Source: Flavobacterium flavigenum
GTDB taxonomy: Bacteria; Bacteroidota; Bacteroidia; Flavobacteriales; Flavobacteriaceae
Direction of reading: 5' to 3'
Assembly: GCF_027111255.2 (NCBI RefSeq)
Contig: NZ_CP114285.2
Location: 1,116,001-1,180,000 of the forward strand
DNA: 64,000 bases
Shown here in pieces: positions 24,874 through 34,866 of this stretch (its first letter is position 1; each line of letters begins with the position of its first letter). The notes beneath the pieces were generated by a model, which was not told the DNA's origin, searched no databases, and saw only the letters and a list, made by a program, of their open reading frames with translations. The position numbers and the translations under genes were made by a program.

Positions 24874-25270
24874 GGTTTATCAGTTTACATTATTACCAAA
24901 TTTGAAAAATTTCAAAATAGTGTATATAAAGTTATCGTATTGATTATATTTTTTTGATTACCTGTTATGAATCACAGAAAATCTTTATTTAGATGAAATT
25001 GCATAATAATTTTATTGAAATTACACTAAATACAGATTTCTATATTATTTACAAGTAGTATTTGAAAACGGCTAATTAATGATAACTTCTGTTAATTCAA
25101 ATCTGAATCATTTGCGTGACTGACTAAATGCAACTACCAATCATTCAGAATTTAAAAGCCGAGGGAATTACCCCCCGGCTTATAACTTTTAAAACTTAGA
25201 ACTAATTATGAGAAGGTATTCAGTAGACTTACACTAAAATAATTATTTCTATATTCATATATTAAAAACA
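24874..25270. other. Intergenic region between SusD and the esterase unit
   Basis: A 397-base AT-rich stretch. It holds a strong hairpin terminator for the SusCD unit (25156-25181). The remaining part up to 24873 should contain the promoter of the GDSL-led unit, but no clear TTG/TAnnTTTG pair and no copy of the CAATCGGTTG operator were found. Confidence 0.5.
25156..25181 (-). terminator. Terminator downstream of the xylan SusD gene
   Basis: AAGCCG (25156-25161) pairs with CGGCTT (25176-25181), extended by G/C pairs inside. On the minus strand TTAAATT follows the stem. It sits 90 bases past the SusD stop and could limit read-through so that SusCD is made in excess over the enzymes. Confidence 0.7.
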
Positions 25271-27220
25271 TTAATTGTAACCTGGATTCTGGTATTTAGC
25301 TTTTTCTTCAGCAGTCATCTCCATACCATCTAACTGACCTTGCGGAATTGGTCGTAAATAATGATACTTTTCGATTGTTCTGGTAACAACTACCGGAGTA
25401 TGATCACCAACAGCTATTCCACCTATTGTATATTTACCTGCAAGCTCATTCCATTTTTGAGTTCTCACTAAATCATACCAACGATATCCTTCACCAAAAT
25501 ATTCACGGGAACGTTCAGCTAAAATATAATTGATGTCAATTACAGCAGGCGTTGTACTTGTTAACAAAGCACTATTATCCGCAGTTTTTGCAACCCTTCC
25601 ATTATTATCCCAACGCCATTTACCAGCACGGGCACGAATTACATTTATAAGATCTCTTGCAGTCATACTACCTGTTGCACCTTTTACTGCAGCTTCCGCA
25701 GCAACAAAATAAAATTCAGAAAATTTAGCAATAGGGAATGGTCTTGTGCTGCCTGCATTTGGCTGTCCTAATCCTCCATTATTATCAGTACGGTATGGTC
25801 CTAATTTCCAGAAGCCAGGGAATGTTCTTCTACTTATCCCTTTTGGCGAAATCACATAATCAGCTCTTCCGGGTAAAACTCCTGCGCCAACATTGCTTGG
25901 AGATGTTGCAGAATAAGTAATTGGCGTTGCAGGCTCATCATTAAGGAAAGTTAAAATTGCCTCACCTGGGTGAACTGGTAAACCATTAGCATTATTAAGC
26001 GTTCCTAAATCTGTTAGACCTGTTCCGCTTAAGTTCCAGTTTCCACGATATACAGTAGAAAAAGTTCCATCATATCTTGAATCATTTGTCTTATCAGCAA
26101 AAGTATTAGTAAATACTTCAATAGGTGGTGCCATCCTTACCCAAGGGCGGCCTAAGAATTGGTCAGCTGCACGTTGTACACTCGAAACTGATTTTGCATC
26201 TGCTGGATTTGTACTTCTGATAGACGTATAATCCCATGTTACCATCCAACCTGCAAAATTATCCGGTGAACCTCCACTACCGCTTGTAAGACTTCCTCCA
26301 TTATAATATTCACTTGCCTGAGTATGGTCTGCATAAAGCATAACTTCTTTATTGCGATCGTTTGACCCTAAGTTTACATCATAATAATATGGCAGTAACT
26401 GATACGTTGTTCCTGCACCATTAATACCTGCTAATGATATATTATATGCCTGCTGAAAATACCATTGAGCATCATGTCCATCTGGATCTACTCTTGGTGT
26501 TTCAGGATAAGTAGGAATATCATTTGGGTTTTGTAGCCACCATCCATAAGTAAGGTAAGCTTTGGCTAATATCAAACGCGCCACGGTCTTTGTTACAGTT
26601 CCTGTTAATCTTGGAGCATCAGGTAATTCATTTATAGCAGCCACAAGATCAGGAAAGATAGCTCTGGTGTAAACTTCAGTTACTGTATTTCGCTTTGAAT
26701 ATCTTGAAGGTTTGCTATTAAATTTCAATTCTCCTGCTCCTAAATCTAAAGGTACGCCTCCAAAGTTCTGCACCAATAAAAAATAATCAAAAGCCCTAAA
26801 AAATTTAGACTCAGCTATTAAACTGCTTGCAACACCTACTGCTGCACCATTTTCAATAATTCCACTTGCTGTATTAATATCACTATAAGAATTGTTCCAA
26901 ACTACATCAGCTCTGCTTGAACTAGGAGTTATAACACCTACACCTGACAAATCATGATCTTTGAAATTTCCATCAGCTTGTTGTCCATATGTATGTTCAT
27001 CAGTACCTGTCTGAACAGAATTGTAATAATATGCCTGACCGTATATCCATCGTAAGTGTGCATAATGTGAAGTTAAACCTTGTAATACACCAGATTCTGT
27101 CTTAAAATAACCTGGTTCGTAAAAATCATGTGGTTTTTCTTCCAGAATATCAGAGCAGCCTGTAAAAGAGAACAAAACTACTGATCCTATAATTAAATTT
27201 TTAAAAATATATCGTTTCAT
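25271..27220 (-). CDS. SusD/RagB-family xylan-binding lipoprotein
   Basis: A 649-residue lipoprotein (MKRYIFKNLIIGSVVLFSFTGC; Cys22) with the SusD fold: SLIAESKFFRAFDYFLLVQNFGGVPLDLG, LARLILAKAYLTYG, IAKFSEFYFVAAEAAVKG, and the C-terminal ILAERSREYFGEGYRWYDLVRTQKWNEL with LRPIPQGQLDG. It lies 12 bases after SusC on the same strand. It is longer than the first SusD of the window, in line with SusD proteins that bind branched polymers. Ligand assignment to xylan rests on the surrounding enzymes. Confidence 0.94.
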   Translation of the reverse strand: MKRYIFKNLIIGSVVLFSFTGCSDILEEKPHDFYEPGYFKTESGVLQGLTSHYAHLRWIYGQAYYYNSVQTGTDEHTYGQQADGNFKDHDLSGVGVITPSSSRADVVWNNSYSDINTASGIIENGAAVGVASSLIAESKFFRAFDYFLLVQNFGGVPLDLGAGELKFNSKPSRYSKRNTVTEVYTRAIFPDLVAAINELPDAPRLTGTVTKTVARLILAKAYLTYGWWLQNPNDIPTYPETPRVDPDGHDAQWYFQQAYNISLAGINGAGTTYQLLPYYYDVNLGSNDRNKEVMLYADHTQASEYYNGGSLTSGSGGSPDNFAGWMVTWDYTSIRSTNPADAKSVSSVQRAADQFLGRPWVRMAPPIEVFTNTFADKTNDSRYDGTFSTVYRGNWNLSGTGLTDLGTLNNANGLPVHPGEAILTFLNDEPATPITYSATSPSNVGAGVLPGRADYVISPKGISRRTFPGFWKLGPYRTDNNGGLGQPNAGSTRPFPIAKFSEFYFVAAEAAVKGATGSMTARDLINVIRARAGKWRWDNNGRVAKTADNSALLTSTTPAVIDINYILAERSREYFGEGYRWYDLVRTQKWNELAGKYTIGGIAVGDHTPVVVTRTIEKYHYLRPIPQGQLDGMEMTAEEKAKYQNPGYN

Positions 27221-27232
27221 GGTTGTTCCTGA

Positions 27233-30200
27233 TTAAAATGTTAAATTAAGTCCAAATAAATAATTTCTGGTAGTAGGTGTATTGGTTCCAATAACCAAAA
27301 ATCTACGTTGGTAAGAAGCTACAGCCTGATTTTCGTCTCCAAATGAATTTGTTTCAGGATCCATACCAGACATTTTATGGTAAGGAGAGAAAAATACAAA
27401 AGGATTTTGAGCCGTAACATAAAGTCTAAGCCTTTCAATACCTAAATCTCTCATAAACTGCTGATCTAATGTGTACCCTAGTGTTAATGCTCTGATTTTT
27501 ACATACGATGCATCAAAATAACTCATAGTTGACATATATTTTGGGTTATCACCACTTCTTAACCCTTTTGGGTTAGGATATTCTGCATCTCTATTATCCG
27601 GTGTCCAGTAATCAACATCTACATTACTTCTTCTGCCATTAAGAAGGTTAAGGTAACTAGCTCCTCCATATAAAGTACTTACTAGTACACCTCCACTTTT
27701 AAATGCTCCAACAGCAGAAAAATCAAAACCTTTATAGCTTAAGTTAGTATTAAAACCTCCCTGAAAGTCTGGATCGGTTTCAATTATTTGCCTGTCACTT
27801 GCATTGATTGCACGAGTCGGCGAACCATCTGGATTGTAAGTTCCATTATACTTAACCTGAATAGATCCTACAACAGTTCCCGGGTCATTAATGCCGTATT
27901 TCTGGTTTGGCTCCAATATTGACATATATGGATCTCCCTCTTTCCAAAGACCAACTTTCTCATAATCATAAATTGAATTGATATTATATCCTACAAACCA
28001 TGAGTTTCCTTCATCTCTTGTAGCTCCTGAAGCTAGTTTAACAAGCTTATTTTCATTAGCATATAAGTTAAAACCAACTGACCAACTAAAGCCTTTAGGA
28101 TTATCCAGAATAACTCCATTCAAAGATATTTCATAACCTTTGTTTTCACTTTCTCCAACATTTGCGACATAACTCGCAACACCAGATGTTACTGGTAGAT
28201 TTACTCTTTGTAAAAGGTCTTTAGTGTTTGTTTTATAATATTCAATTGTACCGGACAAACGATTGTTAAAGAATCCAAAATCCAATCCATAGTTCCATGT
28301 TGTTGAATATTCCCATCCTAAGTCTGCATTAGGTAACTCTGTAACATAAACGCCAGTCGAATTTGTATTTCCAAAATTATAAGGTCTGGTACTTAAGGAT
28401 CCTAAAGTAGAATATGGGTTTATAGCCTGATTAGAAGTTTCACCATAACCAGCACGTAATTTCAAAAGATTTAACCATGAAAAGTTTTTCATAAAAGATT
28501 CATTAGAAACTGTCCAACCTACAGATACTGCCGGATAAGTTACCCATTTATTTCCTTCAGACAATCTTGAAGAACCATCCGAACGAACTGTTCCTGAAAT
28601 AAAGTATTTATTATCATACGAATACATTGCTCTTGCCATGTAAGAACTTAAACCCCATTGAGTATAATCCTGCTCTTCAGGTTTAATAATGATTGGCTCT
28701 TCACTCTGAGCCATGTTATAAAACTGAAATGCATCAGAAGTAATTCCTCTTCGTGTTATTCTTGAAGTATTTCCTGTGTATTGCTCATTTGAATATAATG
28801 CAACAAAATTTATAGTATGTTTGTCTGCAAAAGTCTTGTCATACGTCAGTAAGTTTTCAACAAGCCATTGAGTTGACAATTCATTTCTTATTGCTGCTTC
28901 TGATAATGTAGTAGGATTTACATCAAATACTCCCTGACCTTCATAATATCCGCCGTTGGATACACGAAAATTTAATCCGGTATTCATACGATATTTTAAA
29001 CCCTCTACCCCAGGAATTTTCAATTCAGCAAAAATATTATTGTAAGAACTAAAAGCTTTGGTTAAGTTTACATAAGATTCTCCCAGATTGTTAATTGATT
29101 CTCTTGTATATACCCAGTTTTCGTCAGCAGCCATTCTAACAGTTCTTTTTAATGATCCATCAGGATTATATGGATTTGCTAAAGGTGAAGTCCCCAAAGC
29201 AGTACCAGTACCAATGTTATCACCGTTAGTAATAGAATAATTACTATTGGTATTAAACCCTAAACGAAGTACTTTTCCTATTTGTTGATCTAAACCTGCT
29301 CTAAGAGTATAACGTTCAAAACTTTGACCTGGCAATACAGCATCTTCTTTATAATAACCCAAACCAGCATTATAAGCTCCACCTTCACTTCCTCCTGAAA
29401 CGCTTATATCATGACTAATCATTTCACCAGCCCCGTAAAGACTATCCTGCCAGTTAGTATTGTTATTATTTGATTCATCTAATCCATTAGTATATAAACC
29501 AGCAGCGGTACGAAGTGCACTGAATTTTGCACCGTCCATCATATCATATTGACTAAAAACTTGTTTGATACCTGTAAAACCATTGTAATTAAAAGTAGCT
29601 TTTTGATTTTTACGCCCTTTGTTACTTGTAATTAATATAACACCATTCGCACCACGTGATCCATAAATAGCAGTAGCAGAAGCATCTTTCAAAATATCAA
29701 TAGATTTTATATCAACAGGATTGATATCACCTATCTGACCAGCAAAAGGCACACCATCAAGAACAATCAATGGATCATTACTTCCTGTAAGAGATCTTGT
29801 ACCACGTATACGAATCTGCATAGCAGCTCCGGGTTTTGAAGAAGTTTGTAACAATTCAACCCCAGCTAATCTTCCTTGTAATGCCTGTGTTACGTTAGAC
29901 GATTGTACTTCATTTAATTCCTTACCTCCAATTGAAGCTACAGAACCAGTTACCGCTTCTTTTCTTTGTGTACCGTATCCAATAACCACAACTTCTTTTA
30001 AAACGCCTGATTCTTCTTCAAGCTTTACGTTGATTTGGTTTTGTCCATTTACAGCTACTTCTTTGCTTTTTAAACCGATAAAGCTAAAAACAAGTACTCC
30101 GTTTGAAGGAACATCGATAGAGTAAGTACCATCAAAACCTGTACTTACGCCAGTTTTAGTACCCTTTAAATTTACATTAGCCCCAGGGATAGGACCATTT

Positions 30201-30325
30201 GCATCCGATACTGTCCCTTTGACTTTCGTTTGCGCACCCGCATGGAGTGATAAGCCAAACATTAAGATCAAAAAACAAAAGCATTTTAAATGCTTCGATT
30301 TAATTGTAACAAAATAGTTAGTCAT
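27233..30325 (-). CDS. SusC/RagA-type TonB-dependent transporter (xylan oligosaccharides)
   Basis: A 1030-residue protein with a signal peptide (ends SLHAGAQ, ~residue 32), a carboxypeptidase-regulatory-like domain (VKGTVSDANGPIPGANVNLKGTKTGVSTGFDGTYSI), a plug with EVVVIGYGTQRKEAVTGSV, LIVLDGVPF, IDILKDASATAIYGSRGANGVILITSNKG, and a barrel ending TTRNYLFGLNLTF. It starts the SusC-SusD unit. A consensus promoter and one CAATCGGTTG operator overlapping its -33 element lie 55-91 bases upstream, so it is probably controlled by the LacI-type protein encoded at 35030-36061. Confidence 0.95.
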   Translation of the reverse strand: MTNYFVTIKSKHLKCFCFLILMFGLSLHAGAQTKVKGTVSDANGPIPGANVNLKGTKTGVSTGFDGTYSIDVPSNGVLVFSFIGLKSKEVAVNGQNQINVKLEEESGVLKEVVVIGYGTQRKEAVTGSVASIGGKELNEVQSSNVTQALQGRLAGVELLQTSSKPGAAMQIRIRGTRSLTGSNDPLIVLDGVPFAGQIGDINPVDIKSIDILKDASATAIYGSRGANGVILITSNKGRKNQKATFNYNGFTGIKQVFSQYDMMDGAKFSALRTAAGLYTNGLDESNNNNTNWQDSLYGAGEMISHDISVSGGSEGGAYNAGLGYYKEDAVLPGQSFERYTLRAGLDQQIGKVLRLGFNTNSNYSITNGDNIGTGTALGTSPLANPYNPDGSLKRTVRMAADENWVYTRESINNLGESYVNLTKAFSSYNNIFAELKIPGVEGLKYRMNTGLNFRVSNGGYYEGQGVFDVNPTTLSEAAIRNELSTQWLVENLLTYDKTFADKHTINFVALYSNEQYTGNTSRITRRGITSDAFQFYNMAQSEEPIIIKPEEQDYTQWGLSSYMARAMYSYDNKYFISGTVRSDGSSRLSEGNKWVTYPAVSVGWTVSNESFMKNFSWLNLLKLRAGYGETSNQAINPYSTLGSLSTRPYNFGNTNSTGVYVTELPNADLGWEYSTTWNYGLDFGFFNNRLSGTIEYYKTNTKDLLQRVNLPVTSGVASYVANVGESENKGYEISLNGVILDNPKGFSWSVGFNLYANENKLVKLASGATRDEGNSWFVGYNINSIYDYEKVGLWKEGDPYMSILEPNQKYGINDPGTVVGSIQVKYNGTYNPDGSPTRAINASDRQIIETDPDFQGGFNTNLSYKGFDFSAVGAFKSGGVLVSTLYGGASYLNLLNGRRSNVDVDYWTPDNRDAEYPNPKGLRSGDNPKYMSTMSYFDASYVKIRALTLGYTLDQQFMRDLGIERLRLYVTAQNPFVFFSPYHKMSGMDPETNSFGDENQAVASYQRRFLVIGTNTPTTRNYLFGLNLTF

Positions 30326-30379
30326 AAAAATTGATTTAAATTAAAATTCATTTTGGTTTAGTCATAAGTGTATTTAAAA

Positions 30380-30409
30380 CAAATGTAGAAAAAAACAATC
30401 AACACACAA
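30380..30409 (-). promoter_or_regulatory. Promoter of the xylan SusC gene, TTG-N19-TACATTTG
   Basis: Read on the minus strand: TTG (30409-30407), exactly 19 bases, then TACATTTG (30387-30380), a full match to the Bacteroidota promoter consensus. The -33 TTG is the last three bases of the operator palindrome half, so a bound repressor would cover the promoter. The start codon is 55 bases downstream. Confidence 0.75.
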
Positions 30410-30416
30410 TCGGTTG
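30407..30416. promoter_or_regulatory. LacI-type operator copy 1 (CAATCGGTTG)
   Basis: A near-palindrome (CAAyCGrTTG) with the central CpG typical of LacI/PurR-family operators; flanked as ACAATCGGTTGT. It overlaps the -33 box of the SusC promoter. Three more copies occur at 30719, 34857 and 36246, all upstream of xylan genes. Confidence 0.7.
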
Positions 30417-30718
30417 TTTATTTTTTTTTTTAAATTATTAATAATTATATCCAAATAAAAAACATTGTACATAATATAATGCTAAAAAAAATAAATTATA
30501 TGTAATTTAAAACCGATTTTGAGTTTAAAAATAATAATTTAGAAGTAAATACTTTAATTAGATAAATAAATCATAAATATTAGACTTTATCAAAAACCCT
30601 GAAATTAAAAAGTAAAGTATTGTTAAAATAAGCTACAAAACAGGCTATATAATTGATTTCTTAATAAATATGTAAAATGATGTGCTTAATTCCCAATAAA
30701 GAATTTAAAAAACAAATA

Positions 30719-30728
30719 CAATCGGTTG
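30719..30728. promoter_or_regulatory. LacI-type operator copy 2 (CAATCGGTTG)
   Basis: Identical 10-mer, 312 bases upstream of copy 1 and between the GH10-unit terminator and SusC. It could be an auxiliary site for DNA looping or serve a second, distal SusC promoter; the CTTTATTG found 19 bases on (minus strand) is only a weak -7 match. Confidence 0.6.
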
Positions 30729-30740
30729 CTCATTTAAATA

Positions 30741-30768
30741 AAAAAGCTCCTATACAAAAGAGCCTTTT
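30741..30768 (-). terminator. Terminator of the GH67-GH10 unit
   Basis: On the minus strand AAAAGGCTC, a 10-base loop, then GAGCTTTTT: a 9-bp stem with one G-U pair, running into a T-rich tail. It lies about 130 bases past the last coding remnant. Confidence 0.6.
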
Positions 30769-30901
30769 AAAAGTCATAATTTTTATGATGTTATGATATA
30801 AATTTATGGGAATGAATTATCTAATCATATTTTTTAGCTGTTCAAATGATAAACGTTTCATAGCTATCAATATGTATTAATCATTTTTTCTAAACTATAA
30901 G

Positions 30902-31351
30902 CTATTCAGCTATTCTTCTTATGCCATAAGAATCTATTGTAACAATTTTGCCGCTTTTCATATAATCTATTTTAATACACTTTATATTTCTCAAATCCTG
31001 TTTAGAAGTCAAAAATGTGGGATCATGATAAAACAAATACCATTCATTATCTAACTGATATATAGAATGGTTTAAATTCCTGCCTGCAAATGGATTAAAT
31101 ATTCTTCCCTTATATGTAAAAGATCCATAAGGATTATAGCCAATTGCATAGAAAATAAAAGTACTGTCTTGCATTGAATAAGAAAAGTAAAATTTACCAT
31201 TATACTCATGAATCCATGAAGCTTCGAAAAAATGTTGGTAATTATTTGAAGATAGCATAACAGCTCCTTTTTCGTCCAGAATTTTAATTTCTTTGAGATC
31301 TTCAGCAAGTTCCAAAATATCATCTGCTACCATTTCTACTATAGTATCCAA
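30902..31351 (-). pseudogene. Remnant of a GH43 enzyme fused in frame behind the GH10 stop
   Basis: 149 residues matching the middle and later part of a GH43 five-bladed propeller: FFEASWIHEYNGKFYFSYS carries the general-acid Glu in the usual E-A-x-W-I setting, and NHSIYQLDNEWYLFYHD carries the conserved His. The first blades with the catalytic base Asp and the pKa-modulating Asp are missing, and a full enzyme needs about 300 residues. The frame starts directly after the TAA of the GH10 gene in the same frame (TTG follows TAA), so GH10 and this remnant were probably once one reading frame or were joined by a deletion. It may still be translated by re-initiation (TTG 31351 or ATG 31333). It is unlikely to be catalytically active. 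Confidence 0.7.
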
Positions 31352-32470
31352 TTATTTTTTTACTTCTTTTAACTTCAGTACGCTATCATACGCTTTCTTA
31401 GGTTTTAAATCTTTATCAAATAGTAATGGGTAATTTGTCCTTCCTTTTATTGGCCAGTCATTTAACCAGGACTGACCATCATGAACACCCCAAAATGTTA
31501 CCCTGCTGATTTTATCTTTATGCTTTAAAAACAATTTAAAGATTGACGCATAACGCTCAGCTAGTTTCACCTGAACTGAATCGGGAAGTTTTTCCGGATA
31601 TGGATTCATTTTTGCACTTCCTTCAAAATTTTGATTTACATCTGCGCCTTTTAAATCCCAGGGATTTGGCAAAACGGTGATATCTAATTCTGTAAAAGCA
31701 ACTTTTAAGCCCAAAGCAGAATACGCTAAAATACTTTCTTCGATCATTTCTATAGAAGGACTTTCTAATCGCCAGTGAGCCTGTATTCCTACTCCATCAA
31801 TTTTTCCTCCTCCGGCTTTGATTTTTTTGATCAGATCAATATTGCCTTTTCTTTTTGCAGGCTCTTCATTATTATAATCATTATAATACAAATCTACTTT
31901 TGGATCTGCAGCAGCTGCCAGTTTAAATGCATCAACAAGATATTGCTCTCCAAGTGCCTTCAGAAAAACTGATTTTCTTAATGTTCCATCTTCGTTCAAA
32001 GCTTCATTGACAACATCCCAGGAATCAATTCGTCCTTTGTATTTAGAAACAATTGTCGTAATATGATCTTTCATAAAAGCTTTCATTTCTGTACTGTCTT
32101 TAATTTCTGCCATCCATGGGGCCAATTGACTGTGCCAGATTAGAGTATGCCCATGTATGAACATTTTATTCTTCTCTCCATATCCCACAAATTTATCAGA
32201 CAAGGTAAAATCATACTTATCCTTCGAAGGATGCAAAAACATCGATTTCATGATATTCTCTGCAGTAATAGCATTAAATTCTTTTTTGATTAAAGAATCT
32301 TCTTTTGCATTTTTTTCTTCAATCTGATTTAAATCCAGAGCAGTACCAATATAAAAGTCTTTTTTGTAACTGTCTTTCAATGAAATACCATTTTTTTCTT
32401 TTTTTTGTGCATTACAGCTTGTGAAAATGATTAGAGGTAAAAGCAGTAAATAATGATTAATTAATTTCAT
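31352..32470 (-). CDS. GH10 endo-1,4-beta-xylanase
   Basis: A 372-residue lipoprotein-type enzyme (LIIFTSCNAQ; Cys at about residue 19). GH10 barrel motifs in order: NAITAENIMKSMFLHP, GHTLIWHSQLAPW, the acid/base E156 in WDVVNEALNEDG, YYNDYNNE, GVGIQAHW, the nucleophile E261 in AFTELDITVLP, and RVTFWGVHDGQSWLNDWP. Complete for a single-domain GH10. It cleaves the xylan backbone at the outer surface or in the periplasm. It lies 109 bases after GH67 on the same strand, with no terminator visible between them, so both are probably one unit under operator copy 3. The stop is followed at once, in frame, by a GH43 remnant. Confidence 0.95.
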   Translation of the reverse strand: MKLINHYLLLLPLIIFTSCNAQKKEKNGISLKDSYKKDFYIGTALDLNQIEEKNAKEDSLIKKEFNAITAENIMKSMFLHPSKDKYDFTLSDKFVGYGEKNKMFIHGHTLIWHSQLAPWMAEIKDSTEMKAFMKDHITTIVSKYKGRIDSWDVVNEALNEDGTLRKSVFLKALGEQYLVDAFKLAAAADPKVDLYYNDYNNEEPAKRKGNIDLIKKIKAGGGKIDGVGIQAHWRLESPSIEMIEESILAYSALGLKVAFTELDITVLPNPWDLKGADVNQNFEGSAKMNPYPEKLPDSVQVKLAERYASIFKLFLKHKDKISRVTFWGVHDGQSWLNDWPIKGRTNYPLLFDKDLKPKKAYDSVLKLKEVKK

Positions 32471-32579
32471 TTTATGGTTTTTAAGGTTGATAGTTTTGTA
32501 TTTTGATTTCTTGTACAGTTTTTATTTGTCTTTTAATACAATCAGTAAGTAACAATTGCGATTTTTAGCTTATCTATTT

Positions 32580-34745
32580 TTAATTTCCGGGTGCAAAAGG
32601 GAATTTTAATGATTTAAAATAATCTAACGATTGTGTTGGTTTCTCTACTTCAACAGGCAATTCCTTACCCGAATATTGCTGAAAATAAAGCAGACATGCA
32701 TCCCTCCACCATTTTGCTTCTTTATACTGAATTTCTAATAACATCTGAACTTCTTTGAAACGTTCGTTATCAATATATTTTTCAGTTTTATTCCATGTAT
32801 TTTGCATACTTTTTACCTGATCGACACCTTCCTGATACTTCAAAGCTAAACCATTCCAAAGCGTTTGCCCGTTTTTTAATCTATAATCCCAGGATAGATG
32901 ATGAAACCATAGCAAATCTTTTTCAGGACATGTCTTTACATTATCAAACAATTTTTCTACTTCAGGAGCATATTGTGATGTTGCATTTGTTCCGGTTTTA
33001 GACCGGTCAAAACCTATTCCGTTTTTATCTGCTTTATGATAATACACCGGATTCCATTCCGGCCTTGATAAATTAGAAACCCACGGCCCCGGGCCGTAAT
33101 GATGCCCTGTATCCATAATATGATGTAATCCGAGTGGCGTCATATAATTAACAACTGCTTCACGCGATTCAATCATCATCTTTTTAATTGGGGTGATGAA
33201 ATTTTCATCGTTCGAAAACGTACATCTCAGCCATTCATCAGCAATAACTTCAGAATCTAAATTTGGGTTCCAGGCCAGCCTTCCAAAGCCATACCAGTTT
33301 GCCTGAGCAAAAGGGTGACCGGTCCAGTTTAAATCGTTCCCAATATTGGAAACTCCTGCAATACCTGTTAATTTCGTTTTTGTATAAGACCCCTCAACTA
33401 CTTTAGCAACTGTTGTTCCTTTTCCGTTTTGATAAGTATCTGCTTCTAAAACTTCCTGAAATAATTTAGGCAGAAAAACCAAATGTGTGCTAAAACCTAA
33501 GTATTCCTGAGTAATTTGAAATTCCATCATTAATGGCGTTTTAGGCATAGCCCCAAACATAGGATGAAAAGGTTCGCGTGGCTGAAAATCGATTGCTCCG
33601 TTTTTTACCTGAACGATTACATTCTCTTTGAATTTTCCGTCGTAAGGGACAAATTCAGCATAAGCTTGTTTTGCCCTGTCATTGGCATCGTGTTCAGAAT
33701 AAACAAAAGCTCTCCACATAATCACGCCGCCAAATGGCGCAACGGCATCGGCAAGCATATTGGCGCCGTCAACATGATCCCTTCCATAATTTTGTGGTCC
33801 TGGCTGACCTTCTGAATTCGCTTTTACAAGAAAGCCCCCAAAATCCGGAATTCTTTTATAAATTTCTTTGGCTTTATCTTTCCACCAATTTACAACACCA
33901 GCATCTTTTGGATCTGCAGTTTTTAATCCTCCAATTTCAATTGGTGCTGAAAAGCGCGCTGTTAAATAAACTTTTATTCCGTACGGTCTAAACACCTTGG
34001 CCAAAGCTTCAACCTTTTCTAAATATTGAGGCGTTAAGATTAGAGCGTTTGCATTTACATTGGTCAAAACGGTTCCGTTTATTCCAATTGATGCATTTGC
34101 TCTGGCATAATCAACATATCGCTGATCAATAAAACCAGGGAGTTTTTGCCAGTTCCATAATGAAAACCCGGCGTAGCCACGCTCTACAGTGCGATCTAGA
34201 TTATCCCAGTGATTTAAAATCCTGATATTTGTTTTTGGTGCATCAGCAATATTTAAATTTTGTATTGGTTTATTTGTCTGGATTAATCGCAAAAAATGAT
34301 AAACACCGTATAAAACTCCAATATCTTTTTTACCAGTAATAACAATATGTTTTTTATTACTTACAGAAATCGATTTGATAATAAAACCTTCATCATTTAT
34401 AAGATCGAAACCAGACCCAATTGCTTTTTGAATTTCAGGACTTAAGGCCAATTTTGAACCTAAAATTATAGTATTATTCCCTTCTAATTTTGCTGCTGCC
34501 TGCATTTTATTTCCAAGCATATCATTCAAAGCAGTATGCAATTCATTTTCAGCAATTTTTAAAGTTTCTGTGTTTTCTAATACTACTATCCCTTTAATAT
34601 TTGATACGTAATCTGAAATTGTTTTTGAATTAGTTTTCTTTTCATATTGCAACCACAATTTGTAATCTTGCTGTGCCAATGCCGGACAACAAAATACAAA
34701 AAACAATACGCTCAATTTGAAAAAAGTCTTCTTTATAGGTTTCAT
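32580..34745 (-). CDS. GH67 alpha-glucuronidase
   Basis: A 721-residue protein with a signal peptide (ends CCPALAQ, ~residue 25). An N-terminal beta domain (VLENTETLKIAENELHTAL, KHIVITGKKDIGVLYGVYHFLRLIQ) precedes the barrel with IRILNHWDNLDRTVERGYAG, FGGFLVKANSEGQPGPQNYGRDH, and the catalytic acid pair D386 (NGAIDFQPREPFHPMFG) and E414 (MEFQITQEYLG), 28 residues apart as in characterised GH67 enzymes. The C-terminal helical domain has HHYGPGPWV. It removes (4-O-methyl)glucuronic acid from the non-reducing end of xylo-oligosaccharides, usually after GH10 cleavage, which fits the GH10 partner just downstream. Confidence 0.95.
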   Translation of the reverse strand: MKPIKKTFFKLSVLFFVFCCPALAQQDYKLWLQYEKKTNSKTISDYVSNIKGIVVLENTETLKIAENELHTALNDMLGNKMQAAAKLEGNNTIILGSKLALSPEIQKAIGSGFDLINDEGFIIKSISVSNKKHIVITGKKDIGVLYGVYHFLRLIQTNKPIQNLNIADAPKTNIRILNHWDNLDRTVERGYAGFSLWNWQKLPGFIDQRYVDYARANASIGINGTVLTNVNANALILTPQYLEKVEALAKVFRPYGIKVYLTARFSAPIEIGGLKTADPKDAGVVNWWKDKAKEIYKRIPDFGGFLVKANSEGQPGPQNYGRDHVDGANMLADAVAPFGGVIMWRAFVYSEHDANDRAKQAYAEFVPYDGKFKENVIVQVKNGAIDFQPREPFHPMFGAMPKTPLMMEFQITQEYLGFSTHLVFLPKLFQEVLEADTYQNGKGTTVAKVVEGSYTKTKLTGIAGVSNIGNDLNWTGHPFAQANWYGFGRLAWNPNLDSEVIADEWLRCTFSNDENFITPIKKMMIESREAVVNYMTPLGLHHIMDTGHHYGPGPWVSNLSRPEWNPVYYHKADKNGIGFDRSKTGTNATSQYAPEVEKLFDNVKTCPEKDLLWFHHLSWDYRLKNGQTLWNGLALKYQEGVDQVKSMQNTWNKTEKYIDNERFKEVQMLLEIQYKEAKWWRDACLLYFQQYSGKELPVEVEKPTQSLDYFKSLKFPFAPGN

Positions 34746-34856
34746 TATTCTTCTGTTTACTGCTTAATTAGCTACAAACATCATCTTATTGATAAACTGA
34801 TTATTTAGCAATATAAATACTAAAAAAATACAGTATTAAAAATATCAAAGTGTTCG

Positions 34857-34866
34857 CAATCGGTTG
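34857..34866. promoter_or_regulatory. LacI-type operator copy 3 (CAATCGGTTG)
   Basis: Located 112 bases upstream of the GH67 start codon. The flanking sequence is GCAATCGGTTGTGC, which extends the symmetry by a G-C pair. No exact -7 box was found downstream of it, so the promoter geometry at this site remains open. Confidence 0.65.

Larger units (their letters stand above)
30417..30901. other. Intergenic region upstream of SusC
   Basis: A very AT-rich 485-base stretch. It holds a second operator copy (30719-30728) and a hairpin (30741-30768) that would terminate minus-strand transcripts from the GH67-GH10 unit. A half-operator-like ACCGATTTTG lies near 30510. No ORF or structured RNA is visible in 30417-30700. 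Confidence 0.5.
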
